A DNA stretch of 64,000 nucleotides from Leptobrachium leishanense (GCA_009667805.1 CM019065.1:20301822-20365821), one strand, 5' to 3'; shown: positions 34,025 through 46,042, numbered from the stretch's first letter. Notes: a model not told the origin generated them from the letters alone. A program made the numbers and translations.

Positions 34025-35565
34025 TAGACATGTGCATTCGTTTTAGTACTAAAACGATTTAGTCTGAATTTTGGGATAATTTAGTTTTAGTATGACTCAA
34101 GAGATACGAAACTGCTCAGTACAAAAAACGAAAGAAACTAAAATAAAATGCACTACATTTTAGTTTCAGTCCTTTTTGTGATATTACATTGATGAGTGAA
34201 GGAGACCAGCAATGAAGAGTGCAACATCGCAAAGCTACAGAAAAGGTTTGTATGCGTAATTCTTCCCGACCCCTACCCGAAAATCTGACAGTGATAGAGC
34301 TCCAGAATACTCACTCGCAGCACAGACAGCCATCACATGAGAGGAAACCTTTACTTAACCCTTGCATGTCTATGAGGCAGACAAGATGATAAAAGCAGCT
34401 GGAGAAGGAAAACATTCAAATAAATCACACTGAAAGCTAATGACAGAGGAGGGCTGGATAGTAAAAACCCCTTTATAACAAGCAGCACTTGGAGAAGAGA
34501 GGGACTTTATAAAATGTGTGTTATCTCCCCTCCCGCTCTGCATAATAGGGGCTTAGGTCTGATACATTTTATATTATCCAGGAGCACTATCCCTCTTTCC
34601 TCATCTATAATACACGTTTTATATAAAGTCCTTCTCCTCTCCCAGTGCTGCTTGTTATAAAGTTTTTTTTACATCTGATACATTTAGTATCCAGCTCTCA
34701 CAGTTACTCTGTCATTATGAGCCTTCAGTGTGATTTATTTGAATGTTTTCCCTGGATTTAAAGTGCTTTATTTTACTATAAAAATAAATTTGCACCAGTC
34801 ATCTCTTCTCTGAGCTTTCAGACCGATTTACGTTAATATTTTCCATCTCCCCTGCTTTTATATTCCTGTCTAAGTAAAAGTTCCCTCTTCTGTGCTGGAT
34901 AAGCATTGCATTCCGAATTTCTGCACCCTCCACATGCGAATGCAGTAGGATGTTCTATTCAGAGAGGGGCATTAATTAATGCAGGAGGATTTTCTATACA
35001 TTAAACAGAGAGGGGTATTAATGCAGGAGGATGTTATCTACATTATACAGAGAGGGGTATTAATTAATGCAGGAGGATGTTCTATACATTATACAGAGAA
35101 GATACTTTTTTAGCCCTTTAAATGCAGTGGCTGTGAGAGCTGAGATCGGCTGCTTGTTATATGATCTCTCAGTACAATGTATCAGGCTCAGCTATTACAG
35201 TAACTGACTGTAACAGCACTCAGAGTTTCAGTAAAACAAGTTAATAATATTGTTCTAACCTCTTATATATAAAAATATTATTTACTAGTTTTACTGAAAC
35301 TCTGAGCGCTGGGACGAGCAGCAGTCAGTTACTGTAACAGCTCTGCCTGGCACATTGTGCTGAGAGTGAGAGATACTGTAACAAGCAGCGATCTCAGCCC
35401 TCTGAGGAGCCACTACAATAGTAATTGTATCCACTTGTTTTTGGATGAACGAAATTAGTTTTCATACTAAAGAACTGAAAACGAATTTCTTTAGCAACTA
35501 AATAAATTGCATTTTTGGACTAATCCATTAGTTCAAAACAAAATGTTGTGCAGTGCACATGTCTA
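34025..35565. mobile_element. hAT non-autonomous element, TAGACATGTGC family, copy 1
   Basis: The 8-bp direct repeat ATAACATG lies at 34017-34024 and 35566-35573. Ends are TAGACATGTGCATTCG and, read inward, TAGACATGTGCACTGC. It lies within the last intron of the V2R gene and makes up 1.5 of its 2.3 kb. The interior has repeated GCAGGAGGAT words and a palindrome near 35225-35310. There is no transposase. A second copy is at 21447-22763 and a third remnant at 50764-51335. Confidence 0.88.
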
Positions 35566-35699
35566 ATAACATGGTAGAAATGAGCTCTGCACACAGGGGT
35601 GAATAGCTCATCAGCGAAGGGGTCAACACCCATTAGCAAACATAGCACAATATTGGATGTCAGAAGAACTGAAACCGATGTTTGCTATTATTAACCTGC

Positions 35700-35823
35700 C
35701 TGTTTGATTGGAGATCTCCCCTTGTGGACATGGGACACAATCATAGCAGCAGGCAGGTTCTCCTCTTCTACCTGCCTTCCAAAAACCAGGGGGGCAGCTC
35801 TGACTGCAGACTGAGATAGGGAC
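35700..35823 (-). CDS. Vomeronasal type-2 receptor, cysteine-rich domain exon
   Basis: 124-base exon, the usual size for V2R exon 5. The acceptor CCCTTTAG ends at 35824. Translation runs VPISVCSQSCPPGF, then GEPACCYDCVPCPQGEISNQ, the conserved cysteine-rich (NCD3G) segment that links the ligand-binding domain to the membrane helices. Phase 0 in and phase 1 out match the flanking exons. The donor is GC (ACAG, then GCAGGT), not GT. The GT four bases further on would shift the frame and hit a stop early in the next exon, so a GC-AG intron is inferred. The exon is too short to appear as a long open frame. Confidence 0.9.
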
Positions 35824-36343
35824 CTAAAGGGGGAGATCAAGATTATTTTCACACTTCCACATTTGACAAATACTATAATGTTACTGTCACTCGTACATAT
35901 TACCCTGATTTAAGACCTATAAGACTAAGTGGCCAACATATATTGAAAAACAATGGCCCTAGTCCAATGGGTTGTTAGCATTAACTAATGAGCCATTAAG
36001 TATAAGAGCCCCATTTGTTAATGTTAGCATTAGCGCTCATATTCTATATTCATATTCTAAGCCATTTTACTGTATATTTATGGTTCTTTGTATACTCGAT
36101 ACAGGAAGCTCAAATATATTGGAAGTTAGAGAAAAACTAGTGTGACGTTTATCACTTTGGACTTGGGTTACATGGGCCTAGAAATGTATTTGGGAGGTGC
36201 AGGCCTCATGTTCTATATTATTTCCCTGCCCTCTCCTTTGTTGAATTTGCCCTGTGCCCGATGGGTGCAGGGTGTATGTATAAGCGGTGTTATGTAGGAT
36301 TAATGGAATTGTCTGTCTTTCTGTCTATCATTATGGTCTATGT

Positions 36344-37745
36344 CAGGGCTCAAAATTTCAAGTCCCAAGCTACTAGCCAGACCATAAGAGTTACTCGCCA
36401 ACCAGTTGCACCACCTACCCTGCCATAAACTCCGCCCCTAAACACGCCTTCTTAAATTATCTTATGAAATTACACTGCTAAAGGTTTTATTCAGAATAAA
36501 GTTACAAAATAATAAATAACATTAATACCCAAGCATCAGATACATGTATACCCAGGCACCAGACCCAGACAAGTAGTTTCATCCATTAAGTACAGACTCC
36601 TCTCCAACAGTTTTTAGGACCAAATTAATTTGGTGTTTATGCATCCAATATATCAAGTGGAACCTAATACTCACATTATTCATATGCCAGGTTATCATTA
36701 GAAGTTAGAGGACCCCAAAGTCAGGTTTCCCCCTTGAATGCTGATATAGATGAATCCATAAATTTTCGTCTGCGATACTTCCATCCCCATTTTTTCTTTC
36801 TTTTGCTCGTTCTGTATCACTCATCTCTTTATAAATAGGATTTATTTTGCATAACCTCAAATGCCTCATAACCTCACCACCATTTCACCAATTATGGCCT
36901 CTACCGGGCGTTGTAGTAGCGGCACTGGTTCTGGCGTCACTTCTGGCGCGCCGACAGCTTGGCAGCTTTTTTACTTTCCCTTAGTTTACACCAGGGGTGG
37001 GGAACCTTTTTTCTGCCAAGGGGCCCCCTTTAATTAATTTCTCTCCCCACTTTAATTAATTTCTCCCTCCCTTTAATTTCTTTTGCCCAATTAATTTCTC
37101 TCTCCCCATTCATCTCCTCCTCTTCATTCATCTCCTCCTCTTCATTCATCTCCTCCTCTTCATTCATCTCTCTCCATTTCTCCCCCCAATTCATCTTTCA
37201 TTTCATTTCTCCCCCCCATTCATCTTTCATTTCATTTCTCCCCCCAATTCATCTTTCATTTCATTTCTCCCCCCCAGTTCATCTTTCGTTTCATTTCTCC
37301 CCAATTCATCTCTCTATTTCATTTCTCCCCCCATTCATCTCTTCCTCTCCATTTTAACCCCCTGCCATTTATTTCATCCCCCCCTCCGCTTTCCTGACCT
37401 GGAGAGTAGAATGAGGGGGCGGAGATTATCCTTCACGCTGTGCCCGGAAGATAAGGGGCCCAGCTTGAAGGAGAAAGATCCAGCGTGCAGCAGGATGGTC
37501 TGATAAAGGTGCCACGGGTGAGAGCAAACCCCCCTCCCTCCCAGGAAATGATTCCAGCCAAGTCCCGTTTGCTGAAAAAAAAGCAGACTGGCTGACCTGC
37601 AAAAAAAAAACACAGCCGCCGGCTGAAAACGCAGGGCAGGCAGCACGATAGACTTTATCATGCTGCCTGCGTGTACAGTTTTACTCGCCAGCGCTCAATT
37701 TCCACTCGCAAAACGCAAGTAAGCGAGTGGAAATTTTGAGGGCTG
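36344..37745. mobile_element. hAT non-autonomous element, CAGGGCTCAA family, copy 2
   Basis: The 8-bp direct repeat GTCTATGT lies at 36336-36343 and 37746-37753. Ends are CAGGGCTCAAAATTTC and, read inward, CAGCCCTCAAAATTTC. It is in the V2R intron between exons 4 and 5 and is inverted relative to copy 1 at 4029-5987. The interior has a pyrimidine-rich tandem repeat of ATTTCTCCCCCCATTCATC-like units at about 37040-37370, where copy 1 has a different minisatellite. Confidence 0.88.
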
Positions 37746-37753
37746 GTCTATGT

Positions 37754-38600
37754 GTATATGTTGTTATCTACGGATAGGATGGCTGGCTGGATTATTGTTA
37801 CATTCGAGATGGCGCTCACCTAAGATCAGAGTGGTTTGGGTCCTTATGAACACATTAACCTGATACTTGACTTGATAGTGGTTACAACTGCCACACCTAG
37901 CACTTCCTGCCAGGTAGGTGATTCATAATAATAGATACCACTCAACAGCAAGTGATTTTGTGACCAAGTGTTTGCTGAGTGAAGGCAAATTAACTATACA
38001 CAGGTAGAGATAGTAAAGTAAGAAAGACACATAACTTGGTACAGAAAACGCATAGTCAATAGTACGTTCCGAGTTGGCACCAGAGAGGGTAGTCGTATAA
38101 GCCGGATTTTCAACAGAGCGGACTCCCATACAGTTGTTCTCACCAACATATAATGCACTGCCACAGGGGGCGCTATAGTGCAGTCCGCTAGGGCAGTTAT
38201 GGCACTGAAACAGTCTCTTTATGCATCTCAAAGTTTATTTCTTCACTCCAGCAAAAAACAAAATATAAAGAGAAAACAAAGCCTAACTTGTCTGAGTACT
38301 GACTAAACAATATAATGTCCCTCACTACCTTGGGAAAATAACCAAAAACAAATCTTTGCCAACCTCAAAGCTTCGCCGTGTTTGCTGCTTATTTCTCTGT
38401 CTGTCAATCTCCTTACTTCCTTCTCACCGGTTCACCACACCCAGGAAACATTTAAGGGCATTTAATTAGCAGGTGGGGAAACCTTGCAGCACAGGGGAAC
38501 AATTTAAACCACATTTTATCCTCCTGGATTCAAACATCCCAATGCCCGCTCAAAAACACAGGGGAATGTACACACCATCACACACAATTCCCCTCACTTT
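37754..38600. other. V2R intron 4, no further feature recognised
   Basis: Intron sequence without a convincing coding frame or terminal repeats. Words such as TTTATGCATCTCAAAGTTTATTTC suggest an LTR-type repeat, but no borders were found. Confidence 0.4.
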
Positions 38601-38619
38601 ATCACAGCATGTACAAGAA

Positions 38620-38975
38620 ATTCAGCAAGCTGCAGGGCAGGCCCGTAATGCGTGATAATACAGAATGATGTGCACATATACTTAGTACCAAACAGTTGAC
38701 ATAAGGATTGATATATTCAGCAACCTGCAGGGCAGACCCACAATCAGAGACCATACAATATGATCTGTACATAAGCTTAGTACCAGACGGTTGACATGAG
38801 GGGTTGATAGATTCAGCAACCTGCAGGGCAAACCCACAAGCAGACCATGCGGTATGATCTGTATGTAGGCTTAATACCAGACAGCTGACATGAGAGGCTG
38901 ATAGATTCAGCAAGCTGCAGGGCAGTCCCACTATCGGAGACCATGCAGTATGATCGGTACATAAACTTGGTATAT
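38620..38975. repeat. 95-bp tandem repeat, four copies
   Basis: Units start with ATTCAGCAASCTGCAGGGCA at 38620, 38715, 38811 and 38905. Each contains ATGATCTGTACATA-like and GTTGACATGAG-like words. Copies have diverged by substitutions and small indels. It lies within V2R intron 4. Confidence 0.85.
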
Positions 38976-39879
38976 GCAGAGTACAATGTACAAACAAATA
39001 AGGGCAAGAGCGTAAGAATAGTTAATAGGCAGTCCGGATGAAAACATAAGCAGGGTCCTCGTACAAGCAGAATTGGCAACTTAGTAGAATACACTGAGAC
39101 AGTAACGAGATCAGCTGGCGATGCGGGAATGACTCCACGTGAGGGCGACAAGCTGAATCTCGCACCCTGCATTTAAGGCCGGCGGCTTTGCATCACTACG
39201 CCAATCCCCGCCCCTGAGATGCCGATCTGCCAGCTCAAGATCCTGGCACCTGGCCAGCCAGCGAAGCCACCGGGCGCCCAGGCCCCCAAGGCGCTGCGGG
39301 GGCTGAAGCTGTAACAGTTACCTTACCCTTTTCCAGCATCCCCTTTCAGGAATGTATGATTATCTGTGTATGTTTGAGTGTTCATTGTTGATCTGCCTTG
39401 TCAGGCAAACACTTCCCCATTATCTGATTACTTTTACTATGGTTTATATATTTACTTTGAGGTCACTGTAGCCAAACTCAACTCCCCCAATCTAGAATGT
39501 GTTTACGCTGACTCCGATTTTGGTATTAGACTATTCTCTGGATATGTAACTTCTCTGTTATCTAAGGGATTCAGACAGTGCTTCCATGACACCCTATTGT
39601 TTCATGTCTAATCATGTCGTCTGGTTCACTTGAGGCTGGGAGGGGTCAACACGTGTAATTTTCCATGGGTATTTTGGTCCACCTGGGATTGCATAGAGTT
39701 AACCCAATAAATGTGTACCGTTGTTGCTTTTCTAAGAAAGCTCCGAGATCTACAGAGTAGTCTTACTTGTGGGGGATGCTAGCAAGGCTCTTTACATGTA
39801 CCTGTCCTTAAGCTTCGTCTAAGGATTGGAGGAAGGCACAAAAGCCTGCTTGTGAAAGAACAGGGACTGCCAAGAAAGA

Positions 39880-39965
39880 GATCTGTTACAACTAGCAATT
39901 TCCAGCCAGCCAGAGCACCTCACTAGTAAGTGTCCTTGAGCAAGACACCTAACAGGACATAACTT
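39880..39965. mobile_element. Possible SINE or LINE2-tail fragment
   Basis: Contains AAGTGTCCTTGAGCAAGACA followed by CCTAAC, a word pattern known from vertebrate SINEs that share a LINE2-type tail. Only this short part is recognisable, so the borders are approximate. Confidence 0.35.
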
Positions 39966-40379
39966 GTCGACCACACCGGGCATTGTTATAATCCTAAAAC
40001 TAACATGGGGACACTTACTGGGAAAATCTGTCCCCATGCCAACGTCATATTCCAGGGAAGGTGCTACCTCAGCACCTCGCCCCAAAAAGCAGCACTAACC
40101 ACAGGGATACATGGGGTAGCAATTATGTGCTGCAACAGCCAATAGCACGTGGCCCACACCGGCTGCGGGGAGGGGCCGATGCGGCCCATAGAAGTCAACG
40201 GGGTGCACAAGTATGCCCGTGTCTAAGCCCTCCCACTGCAGGGATGGAATGGTACATGCTGCAGTGGGAAAGGGTTAAAGAGTCCACTTGGTTTTATGTC
40301 TAGTGATATTGTGAAACATGGCATGCACATTGCAATGTAAAGTTGGTTTGAAATTAGAATGCTGCTTTTCTGGCTGTAC

Positions 40380-40607
40380 CTGTGTTTCTCCAGAATTCCA
40401 CTGGATGGAACTTGTGTTGATGGTGAAGCTGTTACCAGGAGGTGCTGCCAAGTCATAGCTGCCCACCTTGACAAATCTAATATCACCACTAAGACTCAAC
40501 TGACGATTCACAATGTCATACACAGCTGGCGGGTCTCCATTTTTATCAAAGTAGACTTCCTTCCCGCTATTTAGTTTGAACCTCACATTTTTAATATAGT
40601 ACAGCAG
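40380..40607 (-). CDS. Vomeronasal type-2 receptor, exon 4
   Basis: 228-base exon encoding 76 residues of the end of the V2R ligand-binding domain: LLYYIKNVRFKLNSGKEVYF, then GDPPAVYDIVN, VKVGSYD and FTINTSSIQW. The acceptor CCTGTTTTACAG precedes 40607 and the donor CAG|GTACAG follows 40380. The size and both phase-0 boundaries match this exon in the family. It splices to 35700-35823. The frame is intact. Exons 1-3 would lie at higher coordinates, but none is visible up to 64000. Confidence 0.92.
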
Positions 40608-40719
40608 CTGTAAAACAGGAAATACAAAGAGTGAATAAATCCTATGACCATACAGAGAAGACTTCTTGCTATTATTTAAAAAAAAAATTAAACATCGGAA
40701 AAACTTCTCTAAACTCATT

Positions 40720-41457
40720 GGGCCTTATTACGCTCTTCATGTTAAAATGCGGGCCCAAGGGAGGAAAAACTGTGCCCGCAGTTTTCCCCCTTGCGCCCAT
40801 GTTTTAATGCTGGATTACAATGCAGGCACAAAAAATGCTGCCTGGATTGTTTCCAAGCATAAAAATCCTGGATGCTCCCGGCAGCGCTGAGCGCAGCCAC
40901 GAGCATCCACTCGCTGGAGTCCATAGGACTCCATTGAGTTCCTCCCTGCCAGTCACATGACAAGCCAGATCTCGCCTCGCGAGATCCGGCAGGTCGGCAT
41001 AGTTATATGCAGGGAGAAACTGGGGGAACTTTTCCCACAGTCTTTTCCTGCTCCCGCCGGCCGGAGGAGGTGGACAGAACAGCGGTCCTCGCCACGGGAC
41101 AGGAGGTGAGTATAGGATGCTTTTTTTGTTGTTTTCGGCTGGTGTTAACGGATTCTGCAAAAGCGGAATCCGTTAACACCAAGTCCTGGCTCTGGTTAAC
41201 TTTTCGCTAACCAGAGCCAGGCGTTAATCAGCGCTGGGATTTTGTAATCCAGAGTTGATTAACACTTTGCGCTCCCCATGTTAAGTATAAGGAGCGCAAA
41301 GTACAGTAACCTCACGCTGAGAAGCGCAAGATACCAAACGCAAACGGGTTTATTAACCCGTTTGCGTTTGTATTGTAATATGCGGTAAATACCGCGGCAA
41401 ACGTTAATGCTCACGCATGTGAGCGTTAATGTTTGCATTAACATTGTAATAGGGCCC
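40720..41457. mobile_element. Harbinger-like MITE, copy B
   Basis: Ends GGGCCTTATTAC and, read inward, GGGCCCTATTAC, flanked by ATT at 40717-40719 and 41458-41460. It is colinear with copy A at 6896-7634, including CCGCAGTTTTCCCCCTTGCG and AACCAGAGCCAGGCGTTAAT. It lies 112 bases upstream of V2R exon 4, in the preceding intron. No transposase is present. Confidence 0.8.
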
Positions 41458-41535
41458 ATTGACTCCTATTCCAACTGAGCAGTCAGGGGATCGGAATGAG
41501 CCATTAATGCTTGCGGCTGCAGCTGTGCTATTTAA

Positions 41536-42769
41536 CCCTTTCGCTGCTGAGGCTTTTCCCGCCCCTGTGCTGAGGTCATTTTTACTGGTTTTGCTCATCA
41601 TGTTTAAACGTGTTTTGAAGGCTTATTTTAGTATATGACCCAGACATATTATATATTGTTCTTTCCGTCAGACTCGGCAGATTCATAATATGTCATTAAT
41701 ATATGTATACGTCATGACCTGTCTGTATATTATAACAAAAAATGCAATAAAATATGATTTTTCAATAATTTACAATGTGAAAAGTGTTTTTTTTTCACAT
41801 TTTAACATGCGAGCAATTGCGGTTATATTTTGTATGCGGTGCGCTTGTTAAAAAAATTAGAGATGGGGTCTCGTTATATTTTTTTGGGGAAAATTACACG
41901 ATTTTTAACAAACACACCGCATACAAAAATCGTTAGTGCAGCATCATTGTTCACATTATAATTGAAATGGGAACAATATTGCTGCATTAACAAACCAAAA
42001 ATAAGAAAAAAAACTTGTTTATTTTTTTTTTATAAATTTTTTTAAATATTTTTTTTTTTTTATTTTTAATTTTTTTTTTTTTTAACAAACTTTTTCACTT
42101 TCGTGTTTGGTATCGTTGCAACGGCCATGCTCTGGCCGATCCAACAATACCAAACTTTAACCCCTAGCTGCCACGGATCGGGAGATAGGGAGTTCATTGG
42201 AACTCCCTATCTCCACCATTGGTGGCAGCTAGGGGTTAACTCCAGGACTGGCGTCATCGTGCTATGCACGATGACGCCAGTCCTCAGGGGGAGTTCCTGG
42301 AGGCTTGGCCGACATCCAAGATGTCGGCCAGCTCCGGGAAAGGATCACGAACCGGCGCTTTTCAGCGCCGATTCGTGATCCGGCTCCCCAGTGGTTAATG
42401 CCAGGTACCATTTGGAAGGGCAGGCTGTGCCCTTCCAAATGGTGCCTGGGTTAACCCCCGCAATGCCGCCGATCGGGAGGGAGAGAGGTCCGAAGGACCT
42501 CCCCCCCTCCCTTTCAGGCGCCTCCTCCGCACATGCGGGGGTCGCCTGAATTAGGTGTCATCGCGCTGCCGCGATGACACCTAATTAGCCCGGCGGCGGT
42601 TCCGGATGCTGGGCTGACATCGAGGATGTCAGCCCGCACCGGGGGGGCCAGCGATCGGCTGGAACCCGGCCGAACGCTGACCCCAAAGGCTGGACGCGCT
42701 CAGCGCGTCCACCGCATGGAACGTGACATGCGGTTGGACGCGCTGAGCGCGTCCACCTCAGCGAAGTGG
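41536..42769. mobile_element. piggyBac-like MITE, copy B (longer form)
   Basis: TTAA at 41532-41535 and 42770-42773. Ends are CCCTTTCGCTGCTGAGGC and, read inward, CCACTTCGCTGAGG. It shares both flanks with copy A at 13038-13833 but has an extra central block (about 42130-42560). That block holds inverted segments such as GGGAGATAGGGAGTTC against its complement, and GATGACGCCAGTCCT. No transposase frame. Confidence 0.78.
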
Positions 42770-43334
42770 TTAAGGCTTGAGACTTTAATCTAGACATTGT
42801 GGCTGCTTGCTGTAAATTAATGGCTCGTATACATTGTATACTTTGTATAGCAGCCATTCATTTGTGGCTACCCTTTAACGAACCAGCTGGTGAGTCTTCC
42901 CAGCTAGAACTGGTATTTTGCAATCGAATACTGACTGCCAGATCCTAAATTAAAGTGATTTTACTTTTACTAAATCAATGAACACTTTAAAATGACTAAA
43001 AAGAAAATTGATTACGTCAGGACTAGAGATGAGCTGTTCGGTTCGATCGGTTCGGAGTTCGATTTGAACATCGCCTGTTCGCGAACTACGAACATTTCCG
43101 CGTGTTCGCCCACAATGGACCACAATGCACTTTTCCACTGGCCTGAAGCTTGTAATTGGATACAGACTTGCACCTGACCTGTGCAAGACTATGCAAGTCT
43201 ATGTGCAACACTATGCCAATCACGGCTCAGAGTCCTGATTGGGCAAATTTTGCCCAATCATGGGTTCACATAGCTAAGTCCCGCAGCACACTATATAAGA
43301 CAGCCTTCAGCATGTGTTTTTTTAAGAGGAGATT

Positions 43335-44580
43335 GTTGTGTTAGTGTGTGTGTTCTCACTGGCAGTCTGCCAGCAGCTATTGGGGGGGTCTCATTTCTAC
43401 AAAATATCTGGGAATTGTTCTAATCTTTGTGTTCTCACTACCACCAGCAATTTTGGGGGTCAGTCAGTTATACAAAATATCTGTCAATTGTTCTAATCTT
43501 TGTTCTCACTGCCACCAACTATTTTGGGGGTCTTATTTCTACAAAATATCTGGGAATTGTTGTAATCTTTATGTTCTCACTGCCAGCAACTATTGTGGGG
43601 GTCTCATTTCTACAAAATATCTGGGAATTGTTCTAATCTTTATGTTTTCACTGCCACCAGCAATTGTGGGGGTCAGTCATTTATACAAAATATCTGGGAA
43701 TTTTTCTAATCTGTGTGTTCCCACTGCCACCCATCAGGGGGTCTCGCTGATTTATAGGAGGTTTCTTGGAATTGTAATCTGTGTCTTCTCACTGCCAGCT
43801 ATCAGGGGGTCCCACATACTTCTAGCAGATTTCTGCGAATTGTAATCTGTGTCTTGTCACTGTTGCCAGCTATCAGGGGGTCTCACTGATTTATAGGTGG
43901 TTTCTGCGAATTGTAATCTGTGTCTTCTCACTGCCAGCTATCAGGGGGACCCACATACTTCTAGCAGATTTATGCAAATTGTAATCTGTGTCTTGTCACT
44001 GCCACCCATCAGGGTTGGCTCACTGATTTATAGGAGGTTCCTGGGAATTGCAATCTGTGTCTTGTCACTGCCACCCATCAGGGGGGCTCACTGATTTATA
44101 GGAGGTTCCTGGGAATTCTAATTTGTGTCTTGTCACTGCCAATCATCAGGGGGTCCCACAAATTTATAGGAGGTTTCTGGGAATTGTAATCTGTGTCTTC
44201 TCACTGCCAGCTATCAGGGGGTCCCACATACTTCTAGCAGATTTCTGTGAATTGTAATCTGTGTCTTGTCACTGTTGCCAGCTATCAGGGGGTCTCACTG
44301 ATTTATAGGTGGTTTCTGCGAATTGTAATCTGTGTCTTCTCACTGCCAGCTATCAGGGGGTCCCACATACTTCTAGCAGATTTATGCAAATTGTAATCTG
44401 TGTCTTGTCACTGCCACCCATCAGGGTTGGCTCACTGATTTATAGGAGGTTCCTGGGAATTGCAATCTGTGTCTTGTCACTGCCACCCATCAGGGGGTCT
44501 CACTGATTTATAGGAGGTTTCTGGGAATTTTAATCTGTGTCTTGTCACTGGCTGCCAGCTATCAGGGTGTCTCACTGAGT
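43335..44580 (+). repeat. Subterminal tandem repeat of the hAT, unit about 66-70 bp
   Basis: About 18 copies of a unit with CTCACTGCCAGCTATCAGGG, TGATTTATAGGAGGTTTCTG and GGAATTGTAATCTGTGTCTT. The first copies are a diverged subtype with TACAAAATATCTGGGAATTG. A block of six units is itself duplicated with a 412-base shift (about 43858-44110 against 44270-44520). Open frames here are by-products. Confidence 0.85.
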
Positions 44581-44840
44581 TATACCAGAGTTCTGGAAAT
44601 CTTTAATCTAGATAACACAGTTGAATCAGAGTTCTGCATAGCTCCAATTTTTATAAAAGAGTTGAATCAGAGTTCTGTATATCTATAATCTATATATCAC
44701 TCACCATGTCAGAAAGACCAAAAATGACAGGCAGACACTCCCAGACACAGATAAGAGGGCAAGCAGCCTCTGTGTTGGAAAGTTGTGCCTCTGGTCGTCG
44801 TGGATGTGGTGCATCCTCTGCAGGGGCACGCTTGTCATTT

Positions 44841-46033
44841 CTAACTGGTGCTGGCCGTCTTAAGCAGCAGCAACATACAGAGGACTTGGTGGATTGGCTA
44901 ACCAGGCCATCCTCATCCTCTGAGTCACCTGCCAGCCAGGCTTGTAGTGCTTTACAGTCCACCTCAGGTGACAAAACATCTAATGCAGCCTCCATGTCCA
45001 CAGCTACTCCTGCCGTAGCCTCGCTATCACACACGGAGGAGTCAGCTGAATTGTTTGACTACAATGACAGTGACATGCTGCTTGAGGATGCGCAGCAAGT
45101 ACAGTGCTCTGATTCAATCTCTGAGATTGAGGAAGGGAGGGAATATAATCAACCTAGAGGAAGAGGGTGCCAGTGATGACACACAAATAACTGGCACTCA
45201 TGTTGCCCCAGCAGCTGCAGCATACTGCCAAGTTGGCTCCAGTGATGAGGAGAAAGGGGGTGAAGATGACATTGATGATGAGGTCACGGACTCCACCTGG
45301 GTGCCAGATTGAACAGAGGAATCAAGTGAGGAGGAGGGGGAGGAGGAGGCACAGCAAACACGAGGCTCAACATCCTCTATGACCAACTGTAGCACTAGCC
45401 AGTCCAAGGCATCAGATGTCAGAGCTTCTCTGGTGCAGAGCGCTGTTGTCTCAAAGCACACATTCAGGAACTCTGTTGTCTGGGAGTTCTGTAAGAAATA
45501 TGCAGCAGAGCGCACCGTTGCTATTTGTAATCTAACTGGTGCTGGCCGTCTTAAGCAGCAGCAACATACCGAGGATTTGGTGGATTGGCTAACCAGTCCA
45601 TCCGAGTCCTCCAAGTCCTCTGCCAGCCAGTCTTCTTTTGCTTTACAGTCCACCTCAGCTGCCAAAGCATCTAATGCAGCCTCCATGTCCACAGCTTCTC
45701 CTGCCGTAGCCTCACCAACATACACGGAGGAGTCAGCTGAATTGTTTGACTACAATGACAGTGACATGTTGCTTGAGGATGCGCAGCAACTACAGTGTTC
45801 TGATTCAATCTCTGAGGTTGAGGAAGGGAGTATAATCAACCTAGAGGAAGGGGGTGCCAGTAACACATAAATAACTGGCATTCATGTTCCCCCAGCAGCT
45901 GCAGCATATTGCGAGGTTGGCTCTAGTGATGAGGAGATAGGGGGTGATGATGATGATGATGAGGTCACTGACTCCAACTGGGTGCCTGATCGAACTGAGG
46001 AGTCAAATGAGGAGGAGGAGGAGGTACAACATA
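44841..46033 (+). repeat. 691-bp tandem duplication within the transposase gene
   Basis: CTAACTGGTGCTGGCCGTCT begins both at 44841 and at 45532. Each copy then encodes DLVDWLT, SNAASMSTA and TEESAELFDYNDSDMLLEDA. The junction fuses the BED finger prefix (RTVAICNL) directly to the N-terminal segment, so the first finger lost its Cys/His half. Confidence 0.85.
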
Positions 46034-46042
46034 CTCTATGAC

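Noticed and set aside
43348..44506. Plus-strand frames up to 165 codons in the hAT tandem repeat
   Set aside because: Repeat-driven frames with no conserved ends. They lie upstream of the transposase start.
45944..46042. Apparent fusion of hAT and LINE coding sequence in one 426-codon frame
   Set aside because: The join is at the LINE insertion point with an 8-bp target copy, so the continuous frame is chance rather than a fusion gene.
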